A stretch of DNA of 24,509 nucleotides from Chloroflexota bacterium (GTDB lineage Bacteria; Chloroflexota; Limnocylindria; P2-11E): positions 1-24,509 of the forward strand of contig VBGS01000096.1 in NCBI GenBank assembly GCA_005889445.1. The letters run 5' to 3'. The position numbers were made by a program, and so were the translations under genes. Positions within the stretch are counted from its first letter, which is position 1. Each line of letters starts with the position of its first letter. The notes under the pieces are model-generated. The model did no database searches. It worked only from the letters and a program-made list of their open reading frames with translations, and was not told the DNA's origin. Shown here one piece after another: positions 8,177 to 17,034 of this stretch.

Positions 8177-9189
8177 AGCGGAAGCGCCTCGAGCCCCATC
8201 GTCTCGGGATAGCCGAGCCGCGCGTTGAAGTTCTGGATGGCCGATCCGGCGGCGCCCTTCACGAGGTTGTCGAGCACAGCGAACGCGACGAGCCGCGCGC
8301 TGTCCTCGTCGACCACCGCGTGCACGAGGCACCAGTTGCTCCCGAGCGTCGCCTTCGTCGCCGGGAATGAGTCGACCATGCGCACGAACGGCTCCTCCGC
8401 GTACTCGCGCGAATACGCGTCGGCGACATCCTTCGACGTCTTGCCGGGACGCAGCGGCGCATAGCACGTGGCGATGAGGCCCCGGGTCATCGGAATCAGA
8501 TGGGGCGTGAAGGTCAGCCGCGGCGTCGCGCCGAGCAGGATCGCCGCTTCCTGCGCGATCTCCGGCGTGTGCCGATGCCTCGGGAGCCCATAGGGACGGA
8601 CGCTCTCGTCGATCGTCCCGAACAGGTACGCGTCATCGAGGTTGTGCCCAGCGCCGGACACGCCGGATTTCGCGTCGACGACGATGTCCTCGGTGACGAG
8701 CCTGGCTTTGAGCGCGGGCGCGAGCGCGAGCAAGGACGCGGTCGGGTAGCACCCCGGATTGGCGATCACCCGAGCGCCCCGGATGCGATCGCGGGTGAGC
8801 TCGGTGAGACCATAGACCGCCTCTTTCAAGAGAGCCGCGGCCGGATGCGCGTACCCGTACCAGCGCTCGTAGAGCTTCGGATCGCGCAGCCGAAAGTCGC
8901 TTCCGATGTCGATGACGATCCGCCCATCGTCGAGCCATCGACCAGCCTGCCTCGCGGCCTCACCAGCCGGCAGCGCGGTGAAGACCACCTCGGCATCGCC
9001 GACGTCCGATCCGATCACGATCGACTCGGGCGCACTGTGCAGATGCGGCTGCGCCGCGCGCAGCGGCTCGCCCTGGTGGGACCGAGCCACGGCCGCGACC
9101 AGTCGCGCCTCGGGGTGCCGCAGAAGCAGTCGCGCGAGCTCGCCCCCGGCGTAGCCGGTGACGCCGACGATCGCTACGCGGGTGGGCAC
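8167..9189 (-). CDS. argC: N-acetyl-gamma-glutamyl-phosphate reductase
   Basis: A 340-residue NADPH-dependent dehydrogenase making N-acetylglutamate semialdehyde. The Rossmann loop GVTGYAGGE is at 9-17, the active-site Cys147 lies in ANPGCYPT (143-150), and the conserved HRHTPE is at 205-210. It is the first gene of the long minus-strand run. The GTG start at 9189 is preceded only 6 nt away by a CATAAT -10-like box, so the transcript may begin at or almost at the start codon. An ARG box overlaps the proposed promoter. argJ follows with overlapping ends. Confidence 0.97.
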   Translation of the reverse strand: MPTRVAIVGVTGYAGGELARLLLRHPEARLVAAVARSHQGEPLRAAQPHLHSAPESIVIGSDVGDAEVVFTALPAGEAARQAGRWLDDGRIVIDIGSDFRLRDPKLYERWYGYAHPAAALLKEAVYGLTELTRDRIRGARVIANPGCYPTASLLALAPALKARLVTEDIVVDAKSGVSGAGHNLDDAYLFGTIDESVRPYGLPRHRHTPEIAQEAAILLGATPRLTFTPHLIPMTRGLIATCYAPLRPGKTSKDVADAYSREYAEEPFVRMVDSFPATKATLGSNWCLVHAVVDEDSARLVAFAVLDNLVKGAAGSAIQNFNARLGYPETMGLEALPLWP

Positions 9190-9292
9190 CGGAAGATTAT
9201 GCGGTCGGGTGGATAATTATGCAATCGGTCGGCTCTACAGGAACGCCATGACGCCGGAGAACGGTGATCTGTGAGGCCGCAGACTACGAGCG
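9190..9292. promoter_or_regulatory. argC-ribD divergent intergenic region with arg promoter
   Basis: This 103-nt gap separates divergent argC and ribD. On the minus strand I read -35 TTGCAT (9224-9219), a 17-nt spacer and -10 CATAAT (9201-9196), ending 6 nt before the argC GTG. For ribD no equally clear promoter is seen; GATAAT at 9212-9217 on the plus strand could serve, which would place both promoters under the same ARG box. No FMN riboswitch is recognisable: the space is short and the conserved RFN blocks are absent. Confidence 0.6.
9210..9223. promoter_or_regulatory. ARG box (ArgR operator), with degenerate second box at 9190-9203
   Basis: TGGATAATTATGCA matches the ArgR consensus TGnATwwwwATnCA at every defined position, with a palindromic ATAATTAT core. 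It is AT-rich inside a very GC-rich context. A second, degenerate copy (CGGAAGATTATGCG, 9190-9203) is centred 20 bp away, close to the 20-21 bp spacing of paired ARG boxes in enterobacteria. The good box covers the spacer and most of the -35 of the proposed argC promoter, and the weak one covers its -10, so bound ArgR should block initiation. Confidence 0.75.
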
Positions 9293-10363
9293 GTGAGCGA
9301 CGATACCGACGCCGCGTACATGCGACGCGCGCTCCGCCTTGCGGCACGCGCCGCGGGCCGGACGAGCCCGAACCCGCTCGTCGGCGCGGTTGTCGTGAGC
9401 GACGGGAAGATCGTCGGTGAGGGGTACCACCGCGCGGCGGGCGAGCCGCACGCCGAGGTCAACGCGCTTCGCAAAGCCGGCGCGGCGGCTCGCGGCGGCA
9501 CGATCTACACGAACCTCGAGCCGTGCGCGCATACCGGCCGCACGCCGCCGTGCGTCAGCGCGATCAAGGAGGCCGGCGTCGCCCGCGTCGTCGCCGCGAT
9601 GCGCGATCCCGACCCGCGAACGAACGGAAAGGGCTTTCGTGGCCTTCGCGACGCCGGGATAGAGATCACGGTCGGCGTCCTGGCCGACGAGGCAGCGCGC
9701 CTCAATGCCGGGTTCATCTCCCGGCTCACGCGCGGCCGACCCTTCGTGCTCATCAAGCTCGCCGCCACGATCGACGGCCGTGTCGCCGTTCCGGGCCGTC
9801 GGTACCTCTCGGGGAAGGCGGCGCTGAAAGAGGTCCATCGCCTCCGCGATCGGTTCGATGCGGTGCTCGTGGGGATCGGAACGGTGATCGCGGATGACCC
9901 CGCCCTGACGGTGCGGGAGATCAAAGGACGGGATCCGCTGCGGATCGTCGTCGACGCCGACGCCCGCACGCCGGTGAACGCGAAGATCGTCCGGGCGAAA
10001 GATCCCGAGCGAAGCGTCATCTTCGTCGCGCGCGACGCGAACGTGCGTCGGACGAACCGCCTTCGCGATGCCGGAGTGTCGCTGGTCACGGTGCCACGCA
10101 GCGACGGCGGGGTCGACCTCTCGGCGGTCCTACGCTGGCTCGGAGAGCACGGAGTCAACACGGTGCTGAGCGAAGCCGGCCCGCACGTCGCCGGATCGCT
10201 CGTGCGCTCGGGTCTGGCGGACCGTGTGCTCTTTCTTCTCTCCCCCATCGCGGGCGGGGATGGGCCGCCCGCGCTCGACGGTGTCGCCAAGCCCGCAGAT
10301 CTGCGCGACGTGCGCATCCGGCGCATGGGCGCCGACCTCGCCGTGGAAGGGGCGCTCGCGTAG
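9293..10363 (+). CDS. ribD: Bifunctional riboflavin biosynthesis deaminase/reductase
   Basis: A 356-residue cytosolic enzyme. The N-terminal cytidine-deaminase-like domain (about 1-145) carries zinc ligands in PHAEVNAL (52-59; His53, Glu55) and PCAHTGRTPPC (77-87; Cys78, Cys87). The C-terminal dihydrofolate-reductase-like domain (about 150-356) starts with RPFVLIKLAATIDGRVA and includes GIGTVIADDPALTVR. Together they deaminate and then reduce the pyrimidine intermediate made from GTP. GTG at 9293 is the earliest possible start (an in-frame TGA lies at 9272-9274); no good ribosome site is visible, and ATG at 9320 is an alternative. ribE begins at the base after the stop codon. Confidence 0.96.
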   Translation: MSDDTDAAYMRRALRLAARAAGRTSPNPLVGAVVVSDGKIVGEGYHRAAGEPHAEVNALRKAGAAARGGTIYTNLEPCAHTGRTPPCVSAIKEAGVARVVAAMRDPDPRTNGKGFRGLRDAGIEITVGVLADEAARLNAGFISRLTRGRPFVLIKLAATIDGRVAVPGRRYLSGKAALKEVHRLRDRFDAVLVGIGTVIADDPALTVREIKGRDPLRIVVDADARTPVNAKIVRAKDPERSVIFVARDANVRRTNRLRDAGVSLVTVPRSDGGVDLSAVLRWLGEHGVNTVLSEAGPHVAGSLVRSGLADRVLFLLSPIAGGDGPPALDGVAKPADLRDVRIRRMGADLAVEGALA

Positions 10364-10953
10364 ATGTTCACCGGGATCGTCGAGGAGATCGGCGTCGTCC
10401 GCCATGCGGCGGTCACGCCCGCGGGCGCACGGCTCGAGGTCTCATCTTCGACCGTGGTCGAGAGCCTGGCGGTGGACTCCAGCGTGAACGTGGCCGGGGC
10501 CTGCCTGACGGTCGTCGAGCGTGACGCGCGCGGGTTTGCCGTGGATCTCGTCGCGGAGACGCTCGCTCGCACGTCGCTGGGGGGGGCGATGCGCGGTACG
10601 CGCGTGAACCTTGAGCGCGCCGCGACGCCGACGACGGCGCTCGGCGGTCACTTCGTGCAGGGCCACGTCGACACGACGGCCAAGCTGCTCACACGCAAAG
10701 AGGAGGGCGGCGGGGCGGCCCGGCTGCGGTTCGCTCTCCCCGCCGCCCAGTCCCGCTACGTGGTGAACAAGGGTTTCATCACCGTCGACGGCGTCTCGCT
10801 CACGATCGCCTCGCTGGGTAAGACGTTCTTCGAGGTCGCGCTCATCCCGCACACCGCCGAGCGGACGACTCTGGGAGCGCTGCGTCCTGGGGAGCTCGTC
10901 AACCTCGAAACCGACGTCCTCGCGAAGTACGTGCGCCGCGCCCTCGGAAAGGC

Positions 10954-10957
<4 letters not shown>
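10364..10957 (+). CDS. ribE: Riboflavin synthase (alpha subunit)
   Basis: A 197-residue protein built of two lumazine-binding repeats, starting with the diagnostic MFTGIVEEIG. Repeat one includes ACLTV (46-50), and GHFVQGHVDTT (95-105) leads into repeat two, which has the matching GVSLTIA. It dismutates two 6,7-dimethyl-8-ribityllumazine molecules to riboflavin and a pyrimidine. In repeat one the usual NGVCLTV reads AGACLTV, a small change at a ligand-site segment. ATG follows the ribD stop with no gap; the end overlaps ribBA as GTGA. The gene is called ribC in some species. Confidence 0.96.
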
Positions 10958-12245
<1,288 letters not shown>

Positions 12246-12249
<4 letters not shown>

Positions 12250-13961
12250 GGACAGCCTCCGGCGTCCTTGCACCACGTCGTCGCGCTCGTCTGCAGCTGT
12301 TTGTCGGTACCGCCGCGCAGGTGCGAGTCCAGGGTCGAGATCGGCGACTTGCTCTGGAAGTGGAAGACGACCGCGATTCCTTCGAAGTGCTGCGAGATCG
12401 AGGCCGGCACGGTCTTGATCTCCGTGACGGTTGACCAGCTCCGATCATCGTCGAAGAACGGGATCTCGCGCATCAAGTGGAAGCCACCCGGCTCGATCAC
12501 GGTCTGGACGCGCGTGCTCGGCAGCGCCAGGACGAGCGCCGCGAGGAAGACCGCGGCGGCGACCGCCGGGCTGAGCACGAGCGACGCCAGCGCGCGGCGC
12601 GCCACCTCGATCGGCCGGCGGGCGCCCTCGTGCCAGCCGCGGAGCGTGCCACGCGCCCATGCCGTCGCGGCCTTGCCCATCGCGACACGGACGACGCCCG
12701 CGGCAAGCATCGCGGCGCCGGCGAACGCCGCCGCGAGGATGCGCGGATCGAATCCGGCGAGCGGCGAGTCGAGGAGATACGCCCCCGCGGGGACGGGCGT
12801 GCGTGTCGCGATCGCCAGGATGTCGGGAAGAAGCGCGGTGATCGTGAGGCCGGCGAGCACGAACACGAGGCCGACGACCGTCGGGATGAGCGGGTCGTCT
12901 TCGTCGTGGTAGTGGTCGCGCAGCGAGTCGCTCGCGTTCTGCAGCTCGAGGAACGAGCTCCCCGCGAGGTCGAGGCTTCCACCGCTCGCCTCCTTGACGA
13001 CGCGCGCCAGCGGGCCGGAGAGCGTCGGCTCGGAGATGCCTTCGATGGGGATGCCGAAGGCGACCGGCCTTCCCTTGGTGCGGACGACGACGCGCCCGCG
13101 GCGCGACTTGATCTCCCGGACCTCGGTCCACGGGACCTCGATCGACTCCGCAGCATCGATGCGGAACCCGAGCTGCTCGAGCGTGATCTGCAGCTTCTTC
13201 TCGGGGTAACCCATGACGATCGGACCGCGCAGGAGCACACCGCTCGGCGGAAGGTGGTAGCGCGGCTTCGCCGGCGCCTTGGCCTTTTCGACCTTCGGCT
13301 TCGCGACCCTCTGCGTCCTTGGCGCCTTTGGCGCCTTCGCGGCCCGCTCCTTCTTCTCAGGCTTCGGCTTTCGCTTCTCCTTGCCGGGCACGGCGACCGG
13401 CGCCTCGACCACCGCGGAGGCAGCGGCCTTGGCGGCCGCGAACGGCGGAAGCGGGGGCGGCGCCTCGCGAGTCGGCGTGTGCGGTTGGGCGGGCGCGACC
13501 GGCTGGCTGTACGTCGGTGGCGCGTAGGCCGGTGTCGGCGGGGCGGGCGGCGCCGGCGCGGGCGGCGCGAAGGAAGTCGTCGGGGCCGGCGCTGCGGGAG
13601 GCGCGGGAGCGATGAAGGTCGGCGGTGGGGTCGGGGCGACGACGGACGCATCGGAGGGAGTTCCCGTGAACTTGCCCATCCCAGGAAAGAGATCTCCGAC
13701 CGTGAGTGGCCTCGGGCCCGAGTGACCGAGCGTCGATGGCGCGGGCTGCGTCGCTGGCGGCGGAGCCGGCGCGGTCCACTCCGCGGGCTTGGCGGGCGGA
13801 GCCGGGGTCGTCCATTCGGAAGGCGACCCCGAAGGCGGCGGGGTGGTCCATTCGGCGGGCTTCGGCGGCGCGGCCGTTTCCCAATCGGGCGGCGCCGCGG
13901 TGGTGCCGGGAGCCGGGACGAGCCCCAGCGCGATGAGGCGCGGGTCGACTTCGTCGGTCAT
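12246..13961 (-). CDS. Proline-rich, three-TM membrane protein of unknown function with possible PH-like domain
   Basis: A 571-residue protein that I do not recognise. Residues 1-190 are low-complexity Pro/Ala/Thr and begin with a W-repeat (Trp27, 38, 50, 62; PAEWTTP-like units). A Lys/Arg/Ala/Pro-rich stretch (193-233) follows. Residues about 238-328 look like a compact beta-rich domain (VLLRGPIVMGYPEKKLQITLEQLGFRI, VPWTEVREIKSRRGRVVVRTKG) reminiscent of bacterial PH-like domains; this is a weak call. Membrane segments are likely at 359-379, 405-428 and 462-481. The C-terminal 90 residues would be outside and contain Cys564 and Cys570. ATG at 13961 lies 44 nt from the divergent ribH start. 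The gene sits between ribBA and ribH on the opposite strand and converges on ribBA. Codon and GC use look like the neighbours. Confidence 0.8.
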
Positions 13962-13992
13962 GCGGCTACCCGGCGGAGGGCCATACGTGGGC

Positions 13993-13998
13993 TAGATT
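13993..13998 (+). promoter_or_regulatory. -10 box of ribH, likely leaderless
   Basis: TAGATT ends 7 nt before the GTG at 14006, so RNA would start at or next to the start codon. No -35 is recognisable. The whole gap to the divergent gene is 44 nt. Confidence 0.5.
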
Positions 13999-14005
13999 GC
14001 GACAA

Positions 14006-14560
14006 GTGACGCAGAGTGGGAAGACGCCCGCACGAGTGAGACACGGATTTGTCGGAGCCCGAGTGGCGATCGTGCGTGCACGTTGGAACGAAGACGTAAC
14101 CCGGTCGCTCGCGCAGGGCGCGCTGCGACGCGCTCTTGCGGCTGGGGCGACGGTCGAGGAGTTCGAGGTCGCCGGTTCCTTCGAGCTCCCGCCGGCCGTC
14201 GCGGCCATCGCGGAGACCGGCCGGTTCGACGCCGTCGTCCCGCTTGGGTGCCTGATCCGCGGCGAAACCCCCCATTTCGACGTGCTCGCCCACGCGGTCG
14301 CGGGCGCCCTCGCGCGCCTGGCCGAGTCCCTTCCGGTCGCGATCCCCTTCGGCGTCCTGACCTGCGAAAACCTCGAGCAGGCCAGGGCGCGGTCGGGTCC
14401 CGAGCGCAACGTCGGCGCCGAGGCGATGGATGCCGCGCTCGAGATCGTCGCGCTGCGTCATGCGATCGCGGCGAACGCGCGGCGCTCGTCGCGAAGCGCC
14501 GCCACCGCCCGATCGCGCGCGACCCGCACGAAGCGAAGAGGCTCTCCCGGCAAACGCTGA
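14006..14560 (+). CDS. ribH: 6,7-dimethyl-8-ribityllumazine synthase
   Basis: A 184-residue protein condensing the pyrimidine from RibD with dihydroxybutanone phosphate. Family blocks: ARWNEDVT (25-32), AGSFELP (56-62), VPLGCLIRGETPHFDVL (78-94, with His90 the likely catalytic His) and GVLTCENLEQA (116-126). The usual NKG near the phosphate site reads NVG (135-137). The core ends near residue 155; a further ~29 residues form a strongly basic tail, and this part overlaps the end of convergent pxpC by 103 nt. Possible starts are TTG 13997, GTG 14006 and GTG 14036; I chose 14006 because a TAGATT box lies 7 nt upstream and no start has a ribosome site. Confidence 0.9.
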   Translation: MTQSGKTPARVRHGFVGARVAIVRARWNEDVTRSLAQGALRRALAAGATVEEFEVAGSFELPPAVAAIAETGRFDAVVPLGCLIRGETPHFDVLAHAVAGALARLAESLPVAIPFGVLTCENLEQARARSGPERNVGAEAMDAALEIVALRHAIAANARRSSRSAATARSRATRTKRRGSPGKR

Positions 14561-15357
14561 GCGACGCGGCCGAGATCGGCTGTGATGATCGTGGCGATCA
14601 CGGGATACCCGCCGGTGGCCTGGTGGTCGGCAAGCAACACGATCGGCGCGCCGCCCGACGGGACCTGCACCGCGCCGGCGAGGACGCCACAGGTGAGGAT
14701 CTCGCCCTGCCGCGCGACGACATCCGGGCCACCCAGGCGCGTGGCCATGCGATCGCTGCTCGCATCGACCTGGAATGTGGAGGAAAGGAACACGGCCAGG
14801 GCTTCTTCCGTGAAACGCTCGGCGTGCGGGCCCGTGATGGCGCGCACCTGTTCGTCCTGGTACTCCGGCGCGACCAGCGTCCGACCGGCGCGCGTGGGGT
14901 CGACCCGCATCGCGCCGATCGGGAGGGCATCACCCGCTTGCAGCGCGCGACCCAGCCGAGCCGGCAGATAGGTGGCGCGACTCCCCAGCACCGTGTCGGT
15001 GGTGATCCCGCCCGACACCGCGAGATAACCGAACCGTGACCGCTCACCCGCGACGATCCGGACCTCCTCACCGGCACGAGCGAACACCGCGGTCCAGCCC
15101 GCGATGCGGTCGCGGAGGCGCAAGGCGACATCACGTCCGGTGACCGCGATCACGCGGCGATCGTCGCAGCGGAACGTGAACGGCGATCCGACGATCTCGA
15201 TCGCGGCCGCGTCGGGGTCGTTGCCGACGAGCGCGTTGGCCGCCGCGAACGCGAACGGGTCCGCCGGCCCGGACGGCGGGACCCCTGCCCGCAGCTGACC
15301 GAACCTGCCACGGTCCTGCACGGTCGCGCGGAGCGCCGCCGAGATGATGCGGATCAC
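14458..15357 (-). CDS. pxpC: 5-oxoprolinase subunit C (KipA/AHS2 family, biotin-dependent carboxyltransferase fold)
   Basis: A 299-residue protein starting with the family's TVQDRGRFG (12-20) and GVPPSGPAD (25-33), with GSRATYLPARLGR and GDALPIG in the middle and VPSGGAPIVLLADHQATGGYPVIA toward the end. With PxpA and PxpB it forms the prokaryotic ATP-dependent 5-oxoprolinase that opens pyroglutamate to glutamate. GTG at 15357 overlaps the pxpB stop as GTGA. The last 34 codons lie opposite the end of ribH. Older annotations call this allophanate hydrolase subunit 2 or urea amidolyase-related; the complete pxpABC set supports the oxoprolinase role. Confidence 0.93.
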   Translation of the reverse strand: MIRIISAALRATVQDRGRFGQLRAGVPPSGPADPFAFAAANALVGNDPDAAAIEIVGSPFTFRCDDRRVIAVTGRDVALRLRDRIAGWTAVFARAGEEVRIVAGERSRFGYLAVSGGITTDTVLGSRATYLPARLGRALQAGDALPIGAMRVDPTRAGRTLVAPEYQDEQVRAITGPHAERFTEEALAVFLSSTFQVDASSDRMATRLGGPDVVARQGEILTCGVLAGAVQVPSGGAPIVLLADHQATGGYPVIATIITADLGRVAQRLPGEPLRFVRVARDRAVAALRDERRAFAAIA

Positions 15358-15983
15358 GACCGCACGAAACGGATGCGGTCGCCCGCGCGGAGGAGCGCCG
15401 GCTCCTGGCGCGCGGGATCGAACATCACGAGCTCGGTGTGTCCGATGAGACGCCAGCCGCCGGGCGAGTCGAACGGATAGACCGCGGTCTGGCCGTCCGC
15501 GACGGCCACGGCTCCGGCGAGCACGCGCTCTCGGGGGCGCTCAAGACGCGGCGCGACGATCCGCGGATCGAGCATTCCGCAGTACGCGAACCCCGGAAGG
15601 AACCCGAGAAAGAAGACGCGGTACTCGCGACCCGCATGCGCGGCGACCAGCTCGTCGACGGAGAGACCGGAGCTTCGCGCGGTCGCTTCCAGGTCAGGGC
15701 CGTCGTAGCGCGTCGGGATCTCGATCGTGCGCGCTGGGACCGTCGCGATCGCGATCGCGCGCTGGCTGAGGCCGAAGGCCTCGCGTTCAGCTTCGCGCGG
15801 ATCGAGCCGGAGCGGATCGAAGCGCAGGACCACGCTCGCATACGCGGGAATCGCCGCACCGTGGCCGGCCGCCTCCCACGCGTCCGCGATGGCGCGGCAG
15901 CGGGACACGATCGACTCGTCGATGCGGTCGCCGATCTCGACCAGGAGCGCGCTTTCTCCGAACTCGCGGACGCTGATGCTCAC
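15354..15983 (-). CDS. pxpB: 5-oxoprolinase subunit B (KipI/AHS1 family)
   Basis: A 209-residue cyclophilin-like-fold protein with FFLGFLPGFAYCGMLDPRI (124-142) and SPGGWRLIGHTEL (173-185), both diagnostic of the KipI/AHS1 family, and the N-terminal GESALLVEIGD. It pairs with PxpC in 5-oxoprolinase. GTG at 15983 overlaps the pxpA stop, and its stop overlaps the pxpC start, both as GTGA, which implies coupled translation and balanced subunit supply. The gene order A-B-C is the common one. Confidence 0.93.
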   Translation of the reverse strand: MSISVREFGESALLVEIGDRIDESIVSRCRAIADAWEAAGHGAAIPAYASVVLRFDPLRLDPREAEREAFGLSQRAIAIATVPARTIEIPTRYDGPDLEATARSSGLSVDELVAAHAGREYRVFFLGFLPGFAYCGMLDPRIVAPRLERPRERVLAGAVAVADGQTAVYPFDSPGGWRLIGHTELVMFDPARQEPALLRAGDRIRFVRS

Positions 15984-16735
15984 GCGCGGAACGGGGCGAC
16001 CTTCACCTTCGCCGCCGCGAAGGCCTCGCGGACGGCACGGACGATCTCCGGTGCGCCCGGCGTGTCGCCGTGGACGCAGAGCGTGTCGACCTCGAGCTCG
16101 AGGAACGTGCCATCGGTGGCCCGGGTGCCGCCGTCGCGCACGAAGGACAGCGCCTGCGCGGCAGCCGCCGCGGGGTCGGTGATGAGCGCGCCGGCGAGGG
16201 TGCGCGGCCGAAGCGTGCCGTCCGGCTCATAGGCGCGGTCGATGAACCCCTCGCGCGCGACGTGCATGCCCAATCCCTCGGCCTCTGTATGCATCGCCGA
16301 GCCCGGTGGCGCGAAGACCACGAGATCGCTTCCGCCGCTTGCGGCCTGAATCCCCATCAGGATCGTGCGCGCGACCGCCGCATCTCGCTCGGCCTGGTTG
16401 TAGAGAGCGCCGTGCGCCTTCACGTGTGACAGCCGAGCGCCGAGCCGCGAGGCGATCCCCAGGATCGCGTCGATCTGACGGCGGACCGCTTCGCTGAGCT
16501 CGGAGGCCGGCATATCGAGAGCGACGCGTCCAAACCGTTCGCGGTCCGGATATCCCGGATGCGCGCCGACCGCCACCTTGTTCCTCATCGCGAGCTCGAC
16601 GCCGCTTCGCATCGTGCTCTCGTTGCCGGCGTGTCCGCCGCAGGCGATGTTCGCGCTCGTGATCAGCGGCATGATCGCCGCGTCCGTCCCCGCGCCTTCG
16701 CCGAGATCGCTGTTCAGGTCGACGGAGCCACGCAC
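15980..16735 (-). CDS. pxpA: 5-oxoprolinase subunit A (LamB/YcsF family)
   Basis: A 251-residue LamB/YcsF TIM-barrel-like protein. Blocks are DLNSDLGEG (6-14), NIACGGHAG (29-37), GAHPGYPDRERFGR (57-70) and HVKAHGALYN (104-113), containing the conserved His and acidic residues of the family. It is the first gene of pxpABC. GTG at 16735 is preceded 6 nt upstream by TAACCT, a -10-like box, with no ribosome site, so the operon may be transcribed as a leaderless message. The divergent neighbour starts only 35 nt away. Glutamate produced here could feed the arg genes of this window, although no shared operator is seen. Confidence 0.95.
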   Translation of the reverse strand: MRGSVDLNSDLGEGAGTDAAIMPLITSANIACGGHAGNESTMRSGVELAMRNKVAVGAHPGYPDRERFGRVALDMPASELSEAVRRQIDAILGIASRLGARLSHVKAHGALYNQAERDAAVARTILMGIQAASGGSDLVVFAPPGSAMHTEAEGLGMHVAREGFIDRAYEPDGTLRPRTLAGALITDPAAAAAQALSFVRDGGTRATDGTFLELEVDTLCVHGDTPGAPEIVRAVREAFAAAKVKVAPFRA

Positions 16736-16770
16736 GCCGCGAGGTTAGCGCTCGGGCGTACGATGCGGGC
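16736..16770. promoter_or_regulatory. 35-nt divergent promoter region, pxpA and small membrane gene
   Basis: Two -10-like boxes lie in the gap: TAACCT on the minus strand (16747-16742), 6 nt before the pxpA GTG, and TACGAT on the plus strand (16759-16764), 6 nt before the GTG at 16771. No -35 elements are recognisable, and there is no room for 5' leaders. Confidence 0.5.
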
Positions 16771-17034
16771 GTGTTCGATGGCGAGTCGATCCTGCTCGGT
16801 GTCGTCGTCGGGATCGCAGCGCTCATGGTCGCGCGCTACCTCGGTCTCCGCACCGAGACGTCTCGGAGAGAACGGCTGCTGAACACGCTCGTCGCGATCG
16901 CCGCGGTGGTCGGGTTCGCCTCGCCTATCCCGGCCCTCGGCGCGATCGTGCTCGCTCTCCTGGTGTGCCTCGCGTACGTGCAGTGGTCCAGACGACGTGC
17001 CGCGACGCACGTCGTACGAGGTGGGCGCCCCTAG
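16771..17034 (+). CDS. Small membrane protein, unknown function
   Basis: An 87-residue protein with likely membrane segments at about 6-24, 36-50 and 53-72, a basic loop between the first two (RTETSRRER) and a basic tail (QWSRRRAATHVVRGGR). I do not recognise a family. The GTG start is 6 nt after a TACGAT box. The stop shares CTAG with the stop of convergent hppA. Its coding nature is supported by the filled space between well-placed start and stop, hydrophobic pattern and GC-rich third positions, but not by homology. Confidence 0.65.
   Translation: MFDGESILLGVVVGIAALMVARYLGLRTETSRRERLLNTLVAIAAVVGFASPIPALGAIVLALLVCLAYVQWSRRRAATHVVRGGRP

Noticed and set aside
9224..9292. FMN riboswitch (RFN element) before ribD
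   Set aside because: The leader is under 100 nt, and the conserved RFN sequence blocks are not found by eye. A covariance-model search would be decisive.
12477..14009. Long plus-strand open frame (510 codons) opposite the proline-rich membrane gene
   Set aside because: The translation is mostly Arg/Gly/Asp runs, an artefact of high GC and Pro/Ala codons on the other strand; the minus-strand frame has membrane helices and a sensible start and stop.
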